Shown: positions 45,945 to 59,283, counted from the stretch's first letter. The stretch: DNA of 64,000 nucleotides from Prochilodus magdalenae (GCA_024036415.1 JAMWET010001886.1:270001-334000), one strand, 5' to 3'. Made by a program: numbers and translations. Notes: generated from the sequence alone by a model not told the origin.

Positions 45945-46250
45945 GATAATCCTTTATTAATCCCACAGTGGGGAAATTTGCAATATTACAGCAGCACAGA
46001 GGAAAAAATAGAAGAGTCTGGAACTATTTAAATAATAAATAAGATCTATATACAAAAAGTACAGAAAATATAAATAAAATACTAAAAATTTGATCCAGAA
46101 GACTAAGATCAGAGGAAACATTGCACATAGTGATGGCAACCAGATTATGCTATGCATGGTGAATTTAGGTATTGCACATAGTAGAGCACTCGAGCAGTAA
46201 TAAATAAAGGAAGCAGTTTTATTGCACATAGTAGAATAGAAATAGATTAC
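45945..46250. repeat. LINE-tail-like repeat
   Basis: CTTTATTAATCCCACAGTGG followed by GGAAATTTGC and ATTGCACATAGTA blocks. The string ATCCCACAGTGGGGAAATTT recurs at 59010-59029. Confidence 0.45.
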
Positions 46251-46799
46251 TGAGTTTTATTGTTTAACAAGTCAAACAAGTAGGACAACGTAAGTTGGCA
46301 AGGCCATGGCACTGCCAAACAAAAGATACGGCAAACCACTTTGTTGCTGTCGAGTCAAACAGCTTCAAACTGCTGTCATGTCAAACACGGACGTGCCTCT
46401 CATAATGAACCCAACAGAAAGTTCACATCTGCCTCCTGAGGGTCGCTGGCAGGGCAAAACGATCAGCAGTGCTGAGGAGCTAATCACACGGAAAACCAAG
46501 CTCAGAAAATTCTCAGTGACGTCACAGCTGTTTCTCATCTGGCAGATTCGTGTCTGTTCAGAACAGAAATGCTTCCTCATATTCTGCGATGACAGTAACT
46601 AAGACAGATAGCCATGCAGATGCAGCAGGAATGCGATAGGCTGCATATTTTGATGACATATTATAGCATAAGGCCGAATAATAACCGTTCTTAGCTCTAC
46701 TGACACGTTCAGTGTCGTTTAATAGTCTTGTAAGGCGCAAAAACATTTTTGGTCATTGACATAATAACAGGACCTTTCCACACCATGCCATTCCTGATA

Positions 46800-48057
46800 C
46801 AGGAATCATCAAGATACAACAAATGAAGAACTGCACCCTGAACCAATCAACCACCAGGAATGAAACTTGGTGCGTAGGTCTGCCACTGTGAGACATGCAA
46901 ATGTTTCAAGTTTCACGTCCTGCCGCGCATGTGACGTAATCTTATCGCTGTATCTGCGGGTCACTGCAATGACTGCAGGGATTCAGCGAGCAGTGATGCC
47001 TCACCCTGTTAGGGCTAGCACCACTGGCACACGGCTCCACAACACAGGACTACATGCACGCAGACTGTTACGATAACTGACCTTAACACCACGTCAACGT
47101 CTGCTAAGACTGCAATGGTGTTGTGCCAGATTGTCATGGAGTGACTCATCTTCAGTGACGAGCTTTTGGCTTGGTGGAGACGACCAACGAATCCGTGTGT
47201 GGAGGCACCGTGGTCAGTGCCAAGATGAATGGTCTGTTGTCACATGTCCAGAAGGCCTGGTGTCACTCCACCTTCACCCCTACTGCACAATCGGCAGGAA
47301 GTGTGTGAGGATTTTCAAGGGATGGATGTTCACAGGACACCATTTGGAACCTCTACAACTACAGGGGTTGGACAATGAAACTGAAACACCTGGTTTTAGA
47401 CCACAATCATTTATTAGTATGGTGTAGGGCCTCCTTTTGCGGCCAATACAGCGTCAGTTCGTCTTGGGAATGACATTTACAAGTCCTGCACAGTGGTCAG
47501 AGGGATTTTAGGCCATTCCTCTTGCAGGATAGTGGCCAGGTCACTACGTGATGCTGGTGGAGGTTCGTCCTTCTTGGTGGTATGCTGACATTACCCTGGA
47601 TACCGTGGCTCTTGATACATCACAAAGACTTGCTGTCTTGGTCACAGATGCGCCAGCAAGACGTGCACCAACAGTTTGTCCTCTTTTGAACTCTGGTATG
47701 TCACCCATAATGTTGTGTGCATTGCAATATTTTGAGCAGAACTGTGCTCTTACCTGCTAAACTGAACCTTCACACTCTGCTCTTACTGGTGCAATGTGCA
47801 ATTAATGAAAGATTGGCCACCAGGCTGGTCCAATTTAGCCATGAGACCTACTAAAATGACTGTTTCACATTGTCCAAACCCCTGTACTGCACAAATATGG
47901 ATGGTTTGTTAGCAAACATGGCAGCTCGACGCCCTCCTGATAGACACATACTGTAGTTCAATAAATATCGTCCATATCATATTCCTGGTAACCTTTATCT
48001 ATATAGCAATCTGTCACTTCCTTCTGGGTGCAGCTAATCTTTTGATAAGGAGTGTAG
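46800..48057 (+). mobile_element. Tc1-like deletion derivative, family 2 copy 3, split by a younger element
   Basis: Left part (to 47361) encodes C-R-I-V-M-E-type fragments, F-W-L-G-G-D-D-Q-R-I-R-V-W-R-H-R-G-Q and E-G-L-V-S-L-H-L-H-P-Y. The right part (from 47885) resumes with TTAGCAAACATGGCAGCTCG and ends in the terminal repeat CTTCCTTCTGGGTGCAGCTA. Copy B of the ~533-bp element lies between them. Confidence 0.75.
47362..47884 (-). mobile_element. Tc1-type non-autonomous element, copy B (nested)
   Basis: Same element as copy A, in the same orientation, flanked by TA (47360-47361 and 47885-47886). The 54-codon helix-turn-helix frame is intact (47708-47544, minus). The right terminal repeat has lost several bases (TGTTTCACATTGTCCAAACC), so this end is degraded. 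Confidence 0.85.
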
Positions 48058-48249
48058 ATGTGAGGTAAGGGCTACTGAAAGTTGTTACATCACTGGAGTG
48101 AAGATAACCTAGAAACAAAACAGCAGATAGCAAAAGCATAAAGCCGATTGTTTACAACTCCAAGGAAGCATAAGGATCCACAGAGGCAAGAAAAGCCGCC
48201 TGCTGCTTAGACAGTACGAGAGGAGGCTTGAGATTACTCTGTAATTGTG

Positions 48250-48660
48250 TTTTGCAAACGACTGTCAGGTTTGACCCCCTGATGTACTTGAAGCCTGGCA
48301 CCCCAGCGAAGCCAGGAGAGACCTTTACTCACAGAGAAGGTATGGAGCCTAATGAGCTCCTCCAAGCTGAGTAAGTAAAGCAGCTCAATTAGGAGAGATT
48401 AAGGTGCTAGGCAGGAGGGCCAGAGAGCACACAGGGAGAATTCTCATTAAAACGCTGACTGCAGGCTTTCAGCACTTGGGAAGCCTGCTGTAGGGCTTCT
48501 GTGATTCTTGGACTAAAATATCAGAACAGGAAGAAGAGCAACAAAGAGAGGGAAACTGGGCAGGAAACGGGAGTGCCACATTTGTCTCAGAAAGTGACTG
48601 ACACTTCGGAATGACATTAGCAGGACTCCCTCTTCTTATCTCGAGAAGCTGCATGCATTA
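48250..48660. other. Repeat-free stretch, possible conserved non-coding DNA
   Basis: GC-balanced with no similarity to other parts of the window and no convincing frame; AATGAGCTC, CAATTAGGAGAG and CTCATTAAAACG are homeodomain-like cores. Speculative. Confidence 0.2.
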
Positions 48661-49114
48661 TGTGAAGGGTGATGTTTCTTTGAAGAGTCAGGATGATCTC
48701 ATCACCAGGACAATAGACACGGCCTGTCAGAATCAGCAGGGGCAGAGAACATGCAAATTAGAGGGAGGAAAATAGGCCAAGAACACGGATCTAGTAAACC
48801 CAAGGAATGTTGGAAGTGAAGATGGACCAATCTGGGTTTGGAGGGGCTGATACTGCGCTTTTAGGCTGATGGCTGATAGTAATTGAGGGCGGGGCTGAAC
48901 TGTTATGCTGCGCTAGGGTCAAAAGCAACTGTTTGGAAAACTGAAATCTTGGGTGTTCAGAGCGTTCCCCGTACCGCTGCAGTCTTAAAGTGAAGGTTAA
49001 GTCAACTTAAATAGACAAGCTTCTGCAGTTTCTGACATACTGTTATCAATGAACACGAAAAAGCTGAAACAGCCATATTAAACATGAATAACGTGAATTT
49101 CATCTGAACATGTA

Positions 49115-49647
49115 CAGGGGTTGGACAATGAAACTGAAACACCTGTCATTTTAGTGTGGGAGGTCTCATGGCTAAATTGGACCAGCCTGGTGGCCAATCT
49201 TCATTAACTGCACATTGCACCAGTAAGAGCAGAGTGTGAAGGTTCAGTTAGCAGGTAAGAGCACAGTTCTGCTCAAAATACTGCAATGCACACAGCATTA
49301 TGGGTGACATACCGGAGTTCAAAAGAGGACAAAGTGTTGGTGCACGTCTTGCTGGCGCATCTGTGACCAAGACAGCAAGTCTTTGTGATGTATCAAGAGC
49401 CACGGTATCCAGGGTAATGTCAGCATACCACCAAGAAGGACGAACCTCCACCAGCATCACGTAGTGACCTGGCCACTATCCTGCAAGAAGAATGGCTTAA
49501 ACTCCCTCTGACCACTGTGCAGGACGCAGTATATGTCATTCCCAAGATGAACTGACGCTGTATTGGCCGCAAAAGGAGGCCCTACACCATACTAATAAAT
49601 GATTGTGGTCTAAAACCAGGTGTTTCAGTTTCATTGTCCAACCCCTG
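49115..49647 (+). mobile_element. Tc1-type non-autonomous element, copy C
   Basis: Opposite orientation to copies A and B, TA on both sides (49113-49114, 49648-49649). The plus-strand helix-turn-helix frame is 49300-49464: M-G-D-I-P-E-F-K-R-G-Q-S-V-G-A-R-L-A, 54 codons. Both terminal repeats are intact. Confidence 0.87.
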
Positions 49648-50599
49648 TATATGTTTCTGAAAAAAAGCTGGTGTGCTTTGTTTTTCCATTACCTTTTCAT
49701 CCATCTGTTCTTTTAAAAACTCTGAAGACTCCACAGGATAAACAAAAGCGTGCCAGCTGGCTAAAACCTGTGCCACTAAATGGACAAAACATGCTTTAGC
49801 ATCGTCACCATCCCAAACTCCACTCACTCTACCAACGCAACTGACAAGGCGGCCGCAAAAAGCACATAGCTTTCGTTACTAGTAAAAGTTTTTTTGCTTT
49901 TGCAATTTTTTTTCCTTGAATATAATATTTGTCGTTTGTAAATACCAGATTTTTGTCATTTTGTTTTCTGACCTGTTAATAAGCTTTGCACTTTTCAGCC
50001 ACCAGCAACCAGAGGGACAGGCGAACAAACTGACAGATGAAACAATGTGTGAGCGAGGGAACAGATTTATAAATAATGACAACTAAGCAGCTACAGACGC
50101 GTTTAGCATTAGCTGGTTAGCATTAGCTCACTGAGTTCGTTTGGCTCTGAAACTCTGTTTTGTGTGGTCGGGGCAAGAGACGCCAGCCATGTAACTGATT
50201 AAGGGGAACCACCAAATATGGCTCTTGGAAAATGTGAAACTGATTTTCATATTGTTATAAGCACAAATGGGCAAAAATAAAAAATAAACCCCAAAAAAAA
50301 GCAAGCGATGCACAGAAAACACAAAGCGCAAGGCAGAAAACGACCCATTCTAGCTGTGTGAGAAGAGCAGCTCGTCTGAGGGAGTGTAAGAAAGCTTGGG
50401 AAGGGAAGACTAAGAAAGCCCCAATTCCCCCCTTACCCTCCATTGTCCTGCTGAAGTCATTTCATCTGCGGAGCGTTTGCTGGGTCATGGAACACTGCAC
50501 CCTAACAAGCCTTTAAATAACTGACTAATTCCTCGAGCAGCACAATGCAGAAGAATGTGATCGGAATGTAAATGATCCGGCCTATTTAAAGATGGATTT

Positions 50600-50870
50600 T
50601 TTTTCCAGACGAAATTATGCACCCTGAGGTTGGGAATCCTGAATGCAAATTAATGAGATATTCAAATGGCCCCCGACTTTGTCTGGAGAGGGCCTTTCGA
50701 ATACATGTGCGCTGACACAGGCTGCAGCAGGCTTTGTGGTTTTTGAAAGAGGGTTCAACAGACCTGCATTCACTAAGGCTTCACTAAAGAGCCTGAAATA
50801 CAGGCTGCATAAATATCCATATTCATTTCCATCTTGGAAGGCTGTTTTAGAAGAGCTTCCGGAGTAATGT
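50600..50870. promoter_or_regulatory. Candidate conserved enhancer-like element
   Basis: Repeat-free block with ATGCAAATTAATGAGATATT (octamer plus homeodomain core) at 50643-50662 and TGCATAAATATCCATATTCA near 50804-50823. No coding signal on either strand. Motif content alone suggests a developmental enhancer; conservation was not testable. Confidence 0.3.
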
Positions 50871-50927
50871 TCTAAATTATGTTCCACCACACAAAACCGG
50901 GACTACTGCTCACTGCCCCACTTTCAC

Positions 50928-51290
50928 AATGTGTCCAAAAGTATCCAGACACTCTGATCAGCTGTCCGAATGTGCACATGTAGCTTTGCCGGTGGAATAA
51001 GATGCTTTGGAGCAGCCACGTATGAGCTTGACGTCACCGCTTAGGGTCTGCTCCAGGGGTATAATGCCCCAAGCAATGGGCTCTGGAGCATTGTAACTGC
51101 GTTCCTTGGAATAATGAAGCTTCATCCCAAACCTCTGGGAGGAATTAGAGTGATCCTAATAATTAGGGACTAATGATCCAACATCTGTAACTGACCTCAC
51201 TAGTGCTCTTCTGGCTGAATGCAGTCACATCCCCACAGCAATGTTCCAACAACGCTTGGACGTATGGCAAACAATCTAGGCAGTGCCCTT
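50928..51290 (+). mobile_element. Tc1-like relic, ends joined
   Basis: Opens with the terminus CACAATGTGTCCAAAAGTAT and continues with 3' transposase DNA: CCAAACCTCTGGGAGGAATT, ACTGACCTCACTAGTGCTCT and CACAGCAATGTTCCAACAAC. The central transposase is deleted. Confidence 0.6.
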
Positions 51291-51299
51291 CAGGTAGTT

Positions 51300-54200
51300 C
51301 CTGTTAGCTACAAGCAACATAAACAATCTGCCTCAAACATCAAAACTAAACCCCACAAGTCTGCAGATCCTTTCCAACAAGCTGCTTTGGCAGCATTCAG
51401 TGAACCAGAGATACAGAGCTCAGAGTCTCAAGATTCGTATTCGACCAAGAGGTGCGCCAGGACACCCATCTGCAACGCCCAGAAAGCGAATGAGATTTAG
51501 AGCAGAATTACTTGGTGAAAATAAGAGCAAATGACTTCAACCTTCACAGGATTACAGGGCATTACGCCCCCAGTCCACCCACAAGTCTTCTTATCGTGGT
51601 CTTCACGACACGGGAGATAATAATGCTCATTATCTGATTTTAAAGATCTATTCATCGGCCGAGAAATCTTAGAATGAACTCCACCGGGTCAGTGCAGCGT
51701 GACGTCTCCAAGAAGTGCAGGGTCACACTGCTGGTCTTCAGGAAACCAGAGATGTGGATTAACACCTTTGGTCTTCTCTGAGGCGTCCATGTTATTAGTG
51801 CCATAATCACACGATTAGAAGAGTTGACATCAGGCGCCACTGCTAAGCAATAAGTCGTCAAGTCTGTGCAACCTCTAAAGGAGTTCCCATAAATGCCATG
51901 AAGCAAATACACCTAAATAATAAAACAGCACAATCGGAATTACCAAGGAACCTAGGACCCATAAAGTACGTTCCTCAAAGTGGCTTACATTTCAAGCCCT
52001 GCCCTGTGACCACAGCTAAAACGGAATTAAACTGGACTGAACAAACAAAACTGGGCCCAAACGACTAAACCAACAGAACAGAACTGGTCCAATACGCAGG
52101 ACATCTAAATGACAATGTCAAAACCCTTGGCATTTAAGGGTTTAAATGCTTAACAAAGTTTATAATGTATTTAACAGAACTGCTTTCAGACCATGAATTC
52201 ATTTTACTAGTATGTGTGGCCTCAGCTGTGATCCCATGAAAGTCATTACTATCCCAATGCAACTCTCGACAACTGACCTCTAAAAGCTCAGCAGTAGTAG
52301 TTTACCCTCTGCCTTTGCCTATCAGCTTCCATGTATAAACATTTAACTGTAAAAAACAGATCCTCAGGCCAAAAACGTTCACCTCCTTATTCCCTCCTCC
52401 CAGTTCTCCTTCCATCACATTCCACGATGCAGCACAGGGCCGGAGGAGCAAGCTGTCAGTTGACAGTAAGCCATTTTACACTGGGTTACACCAAAGCAGA
52501 TGCGACAGCACGGGAGGCCACATCCGGATGGCCTTGACTGCTGACTGACTGCATGCACTCCATGAACGCACCGACAAAGAACAGGTGGGTTACCCGCGAA
52601 TGTGGCAATGCAGGCAAAAGCATTCTGAAATCCAGCCCATCAACCTTTACCTGCACCCCCTCACCGGGGACGAAGCTAAGGAGTCCTGCTGTCTGCCACA
52701 TTAGAACTTGTAGAATGTTTCATCAGAATGTAATGTGTTATCGCAGCCCTGGCATCCACTATCTGGCATCCGCTGTCTGACATATCGGAATTGCACATGG
52801 AGCTGTCCAATAACGTTCTGTTAGCAGGAGTCTTAAAAGACGTGGTGGGGCTTTAAGTCTCGGTGGAAGCACCTGCTGGCCCTCGAAGCCCAGTAGCATT
52901 GTACACAGGGTTGGTGCTTGCTTTTTGAGGACCTTTATTTGGCAGGTTTAGATGATCTCCTGTAAAATCTGAAGGTAACTGATAGCAAGTACTGCCACAA
53001 GCTGTCCTCTACGGAGACCTCTTTAAGATCATCTCAATCTACAGAGCAAAACAGCACGAATACTTAACACCACAATTAAAGCGACCAAAGTGATCACAGC
53101 TTTGGCTATTATTGAATTGTATTAATTTTGAAATGAGCTGAAAATGCTTACTGATAAAGTACTGATAAAAAAAACTCAAATAATTTCACCAAGTTTTATA
53201 TCACCATCATCTGTGTTCAGCTCCCAGCCATCAAAGACATCTACCATAAACAGTGTCTGCGTAGAGGTTTCCGCATCAGCAACGATCCCACTCATCCCAT
53301 CTTGGACTTGGACAGTTTCCTCTTATCTTATATCATTCCAGTGAAAGCGCAACTCTCTTTTCATTGGCATATGTGCTGTTACACTGTTAATGACAATAAA
53401 CTGTATTGCACTAAGTTGATATTAAAAGCACAAATAAAATACAAGTATATATATATATATATAATGTTTTGGGTTGAACAAACATCATAATAATAACAGC
53501 CAACACCTTCTGTGAGCATAAGATTACCATATTAAATGTGCATTAACATTAATGACGGACGCACCAGTAAAATGCTGCTAGGGTAGGACATTTTGATAAT
53601 GGAGCGCAGTTTCTCAGAAGACACTGGCTATACGGCTATATAACACTGGCTATATAAGACGACTATAAAGTCGAATATATAAGATCTGAGGTGTTGACCC
53701 ATCACTGGCTCCCACCATGTTTTCCCCCGACACCAAACATACTCATGCTGCTTGCTGCGCCTGCATCTGGGCGACGGTTGCAAACTTGAAGTAAACTTGA
53801 GATTTTAAAGACGCACGGTTGTAACTCAAAACTGAAACTGTAAAACTCACGTCTACAATTTTTACAATGGGTCACCGTGTGACAGTAACCGCTTTATCAC
53901 TAGCTTGCTCGGACCCTGCTGCCGGGGGTGACCGTGTGCTTTAAGCGCCTAAATGAGCTGCATCTGTGTTTAAGTTCTGTCAGGCTGAAACTTCAACCTT
54001 GCTCAACCCTGTCTAAGCTGGACAGCTGTTTTGTGTAGACAGTTCGACTGTGTCTTATTGTCGGACTAGAAGTTAAAATGAGAGGCAGAGCGTAAACACC
54101 AAATTACACTAAAACCTTTCTTTCTCTTTGATCTTTTTCTCTTTGTCTTCTCTCTTTTCTTTTCTGTTATTTGGTACAGAAAGCGTATCCTTTCCCTTTG

Positions 54201-54720
54201 ATTACTCAGTAGCTTTTCTTCCTCAATCAAGCATCTTAGACAACATAATGGTACAGTAAAACCTCGGGGGGGTCCTTAGGTGGTCACATGGGTCTAAACA
54301 GCTGCTTATGTGCCTTTTTAGTTAAAACCAGCACTGACTGTAAGAGATCAGGAAGATCTAGCTAGTGTGTGGGAACTGCACATGACTAAATAGGGGAGAA
54401 AATAAAAGTCAAAATACTTTATTATTATTAATATTAATAATAATAATAATAATAATAACTTCTAAATTGTATCAAAATGATTAAACTAAATCTAATAATT
54501 GTGAGTTATGAGCATTAAAGTGGTAAAGGGTTGTGTCGCTGTGGGTTAGTTGAGCTGGCGACGGGTAGCGTGGCTGAACCAAGAACTGAAGTGAAGTGAA
54601 TGAGACCTATTCATAAAGCCTCCCATCCTATGCCATTCCGATACATACAGCACAATACACACAGTCATTTTTGTATAATTACTAATTATTGCTTCTATAT
54701 GAACACTGAACTGAACTGAA
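51300..54720. other. No gene recognised
   Basis: Mixed-composition DNA with (AT)n at 53446-53463 and (TAA)n at 54431-54458. Open frames up to about 90 codons occur on both strands but show no domain and overlap each other. Confidence 0.5.
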
Positions 54721-54725
54721 GTGAT

Positions 54726-54936
54726 GTCAGTAGCTCAGTGGATAACACCACTACCCACCAGGGAGTCACCACCACATGTGGGAGACTGGGGTTCAAATCT
54801 CGGTATGGATGACTACACCGTGCTACACCAATAAGAGTCCTTGGGCAAGACTCCTAACACTACACTGGCCTATCTGTAATATGATTAACCTTGTAAGTCG
54901 CTCTGGATAAGAGCGTCAGCTAAATGCCGTAAATGT
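54726..54936 (+). repeat. tRNA-derived SINE, forward copy
   Basis: The clearest copy: box A TAGCTCAGTGG at 54731-54741, box B GTTCAAATC at 54791-54799, then a body and tail ending GCGTCAGCTAAATGCCGTAA. Pol III-type internal promoter layout. Confidence 0.85.
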
Positions 54937-54949
54937 CTGGGACTAGCTC

Positions 54950-56260
54950 TCCTTATTCACTCCCTGAAAAGATTCTGACTCTGACTACGTGTATTAAACC
55001 CAAAGCTTTCTATTGACACAACAAGTCACGGGCCTCCTGCTTTCCTTTCATCCATCTGAACACTCTCATGCCAACACAACTGGAACGAGCACAGTTTTCA
55101 TCAGGCACGGCTCCAGAGCTAGCAGCCTGTAATAAAAACCCTCATTACAGGCCTTCCAACCTCCAATTTCACACCACCAGCACCAACACGTTCCCCAGGC
55201 CTGCGTTCTGGTCGAAATGCTCCCACGATTAGGCGTACTGGGATAGATCAGACCCTCCTGTTCATACACAGTGAAGGGGTAGCTATAGAGTATACGGTAC
55301 ACTGGGAAATACATCATGGTACAGCCGGGAAATGAGTTATGATTTCTGACTCATACTGACTGAGTAGCTCCGTCCATCAGATATTATAATCAGAACTTTC
55401 CATTTTATAATGCACATTACATAACACACACTCTGCTGTCACTGTGATCTGTCACCATCTTAAACCAGTAAATGTAGCACCTGCCTAATCTATTTCCTTC
55501 CCTGTTGTCTCTGCCCGAAAGCTGCTCGCTCCTGCCTGGCTCGCCTCAGCGGTCCCGCTCCTCTGAACTGACCTGTTGCGAATATAAGGGCTCATTTTAT
55601 TGGGGGCAGCTTGGGGACATGACCAAGAAATGACAGAATGGGCAGGCTTCAGGCCAGCTGGAGAGATAAAGCCTCAAACCATCCAGGGAGTCCCTGTGAA
55701 GCTCAGAGGAAGGTGCTGTCATCCAATTATCATGAGGATCCTCTGAGAATAACTTACAGCCCCATCAAACTTCCGAAGGACACAGCAGCCTTCTATTAAA
55801 CCAGCCCAGTGCTAACTGGCTAGCAGCATATACACGCTGCAGCGAACTCCAATATGTGTCTGTAATGTGTTTTGAGGGCCTCTCGTGGGGTTTCTTGTCT
55901 AATCCAGCTATTCCTGCCTTCCTGAGACACATATCTCTCCAGAGCAGCCGAGACCTGAATGCCGTCACCAGCTCCTGGAAGGAATTTCAGCCTGGTCCAG
56001 AACACTAAGGGCGGTATTGTCTCATCAAAGCCTGGAGAAGGACTCCGCAAATGACTAGCAGAAGACAAGGGAGGTTAAACTCAAATGGATTTGATGAAAA
56101 AAGAGATGAACGAGGGATATATCTTCTCTCTCCCTGCCTTTCCTTCCTAATACACTTTATCCTGCTTTATTCAACCATGGGTCTCTCTAAACTACCACTG
56201 GTCCTTTTAAATCCTGTCCATTCATCTAAAATCCAGTATTAAATTCAGTAATGTAAAGCA
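54950..56260. other. No gene recognised; partly repeat-free
   Basis: 55560-56040 lacks recognisable repeats and is GC-balanced, possibly conserved non-coding DNA; no supported exon. Confidence 0.4.
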
Positions 56261-56266
56261 GACCCA

Positions 56267-56799
56267 CAGGGGTTGGACAATGAAACTGAAACACCTGTCA
56301 TTTTAGTGTGGGAGGTCTCATGGCAAAATTGGACCAGCCTGGTGGCCAATCTTCATTAACTGCACATTGCACCAGTAAGAGCAGAGTGTGAAGGTTCAGT
56401 TAGCAGGTAAGAGCACAGTTCTGCTCAAAATACTGCAATGCACACAGCATTATGGGGGACATACCAGAGTTCAAAATAGGACAAACTGTTGGTGCACGTC
56501 TTGCTGCCGCATCTGTGACCAAGACAGCAAGTCTTTGTGATGTATCAAGAGCCACAGTATCCAGGGTAATGTCAGCATACCACCAAGAAGGACGAACCTC
56601 CACCAGCATCACGTAGTGACCTGGCCACTATCCTGCAAGAAGAATGGCTTAAACTCCCTCTGACCACTGTGCAGGACGCAGTATATGTCATTCCCAAGAC
56701 CAACTGACGCTGTATTGGCCGCAAAAGGAGGCCCTACACCATACTAATAAATGATTGTGGTCTAAAACCAGGTGTTTCAGTTTCATTGTCCAACCCCTG
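56267..56799 (+). mobile_element. Tc1-type non-autonomous element, copy D
   Basis: Same orientation as copy C. Right flank is TA (56800-56801) but the left flank reads CA (56265-56266 region), so the target duplication has mutated. The helix-turn-helix frame is intact (56452-56616), with a few substitutions relative to copy C (K-I-G-Q-T, A-A-A-S). Confidence 0.85.
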
Positions 56800-57529
56800 T
56801 ACTTCTCTCTGGACAGACATTCTATATGAGATCCAGGGGTAAATATCTATGATCCTTTGGAAAGCGCAGATCTTAAAACGTCAGTCTATCAGATCTATTT
56901 CCCCTTCAATCACAAATACAGTACTTCAGTAGCTGCCCTATCATTAAACAGCCCGGGCCTGTCTGCTCAAACTCACATGCCTCTCAACTTGGATGAGATA
57001 CAGTCGTTAGGACGTGCAGGTTAACGTTTGCGTCCTAGGACTCACTAGTGCAAGTTAAAATTCTCATTCAAATTCATTGTCAGATATCTGCACTACATTC
57101 CAAGGCCAAGTCCAGCACTGTTCCAGGGTGAAGCATTGCTGCCAAGGAGCATAATAAATAAACCCTGTGGAATGTCGTTATCTTAAGAAAACATGATGTA
57201 AAACTGATATAATAATTCCTCATTATTATGACATATTTTGTAGCATTTGCAGCATATCTTCTCATAACATCACAGAGGAGTCTATATTTTATACTGCTTG
57301 GCAGCAATGCACCACTACACAGATCCCATTACTGATACAGCAGTGTGTGACAGAGGCAAGCTGGTTTGTACTGAAAGACCAACATTGAGTTCTAGTCATC
57401 TAGCTTCTGTCACAGCAGGCTGGTATCACAGATGTTCTAAGAAGTCTGAGTCCACCAATCATGGTGCAGTGGTCACTTTGTTTTAAGCTTGGTAGCTTGG
57501 TAACTTGGTAGGTAGGCTTAACATCATGA

Positions 57530-58105
57530 GACTTTTGAAAAATTTAACGTTCCCACTCAGCCGTCCATGAGACTTTTGCCAGGCCTTATGGCTGGACAGG
57601 TATTGTTGCTGTATCTGCCTGACCCAACAGCCACGATTGCAGACATTCAGCGAGCAGTGATGCCCTACATGAGATAGATGGCTGCATGATGTAGGACTGC
57701 ACGCAAGCAGACTGTTACCATGACTGCCCTTAGCACCACGTCAATGACCAATGGCAGCGGGTCATCTTCAGAGACGAATCCCGCTTCTGTCTTGGTGGAG
57801 AGGACCAACAAATCTGTGTGTGGAGGCACCGTGGTCAGCACCAAGATGAACGGTTTGTTGTCACATGTCCTGAAGGCCTGGTGTCACCCCACCTCCACCC
57901 CTACCTGCAGGAACTGCGTGTGAATATTCAAGCTGCATGGAATGGGTTATCACAGTACCCCATTAGGAACCTCTACAACTCCATGCTGAGACGTCTGCAT
58001 GTTGCATTAGCAAACATGGCGGCTTGATGCCATCATGAGAGACACTACTTCTTGCAAACCGACGCTTCCTTCTGGGCGCAGCTATTCTTTTAGAGAGTGT
58101 ATATA
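57530..58105 (+). mobile_element. Tc1-like deletion derivative, family 2 copy 4
   Basis: Encodes W-R-H-R-G-Q-H-Q-D-E-R-F-V-V-T-C-P-E-G-L, then V-S-P-H-L-H-P-Y-L-Q-E-L-R-V-N-I-Q-A-A-W, N-L-Y-N-S-M-L-R-R and a terminal repeat CTTCCTTCTGGGCGCAGCTA. The best-preserved reading frame of the family but without the central catalytic region. Confidence 0.75.
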
Positions 58106-59044
58106 GAACTTAGAATTTGATAACTGTGCTTTTGTAGCTTTGGTGGCGATTTGTTGATAAACTGGTAGCTACATGCTTCTCAGCACCATGCATAGCTTGG
58201 ACACCACTTTGGACACCAAACATGGCTGACTAAACAGTCAAATCTGAGTTAAAGGAAAGATTGTAGATTAGCTTGGTGGCCACTTCTTTAATGCAGTAAA
58301 GCAGAACTAACTATTCCTCTGGCATGCTGCTGACCTCCAGGGGTGAAGGTTTTCGGAAAACCATGGCTAAATTTATTAGCGTCTCACTGGTGAAGCCTTC
58401 ACATGATGACCCCGCTGACCTAACATAAAGTAGTCCCAGTGAGCACTCTATCCTTTCAATCACCCAGGACCTCCAGCACTGCTTCAACACTACCGCATTC
58501 AGTAGGACTGGACCGCCAAGCATCTTCTGATCTTCTGAATGGCAGTTTGAGTGGCTTTGTGACCTCCGTCCACTGCTGCCCATTCTCTTTAAAAGGACAT
58601 GGTGTTGACTGACTAGGGTCAGACTGGTTAGTGTGAATTAAAAAGAGGGAATAATGATGCTTTTGAAAGAGGCCAGCTCCCATTTACAAAGGAGTGGTTC
58701 ACAGACATAGCCTCCGGACAAAGCTCACCCCCAGGACTACAAAGCCAAAGCAGGTCTTGTGGGGCAACATACACATCTCCCTTTAAAACCTTTTCAGCTG
58801 AGGTCAAAAATGCCAAGTGGATTAACTTTTGACTCTGGGTAAGCAAATATAGATATGACACGTTCAGTAAAAAGCTCTTACCCAGGGCTCTCAGGTATTA
58901 TCCGTCAGTCTGCATTATTGATAATGCAATTATATCAATAATAGTATTTGCCATTCTATTTTAATATAGTTACTGTAAAATTTAAGATTAAGATTTAATC
59001 CCTTGTTGATCCCACAGTGGGGAAATTTGGTCTTCCACATTTAA

Positions 59045-59283
59045 TCCGTTGGTGAAGTGAAACACCTACATACACACTCACTAGTGAACACACACACTAG
59101 GAGGCAGTGAGCACACTTACCCGGAGCGGTGGGCAGCCCTATCCACAGCGCCCGGGGAGCAGTTGGGGGTTAGGTGTCTTGCTTAAGGGCACCTCAGTCG
59201 TTACTGTCAGTTCAGGGAATCAAACCGACAACCCTCCAGTCACAAGGCTGGTTCCCTAACCTCCAGCCCACGACTGCCCATTA
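59045..59283 (-). repeat. tRNA-derived SINE-like repeat, copy 2
   Basis: Second copy of the 22452-22655 repeat, better preserved: GGTGGGCAGCCCTATCCACA, CAGTTCAGGGAATCAAACCG. The minus strand gives GGTTTGATTCCC as box B. Confidence 0.65.
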
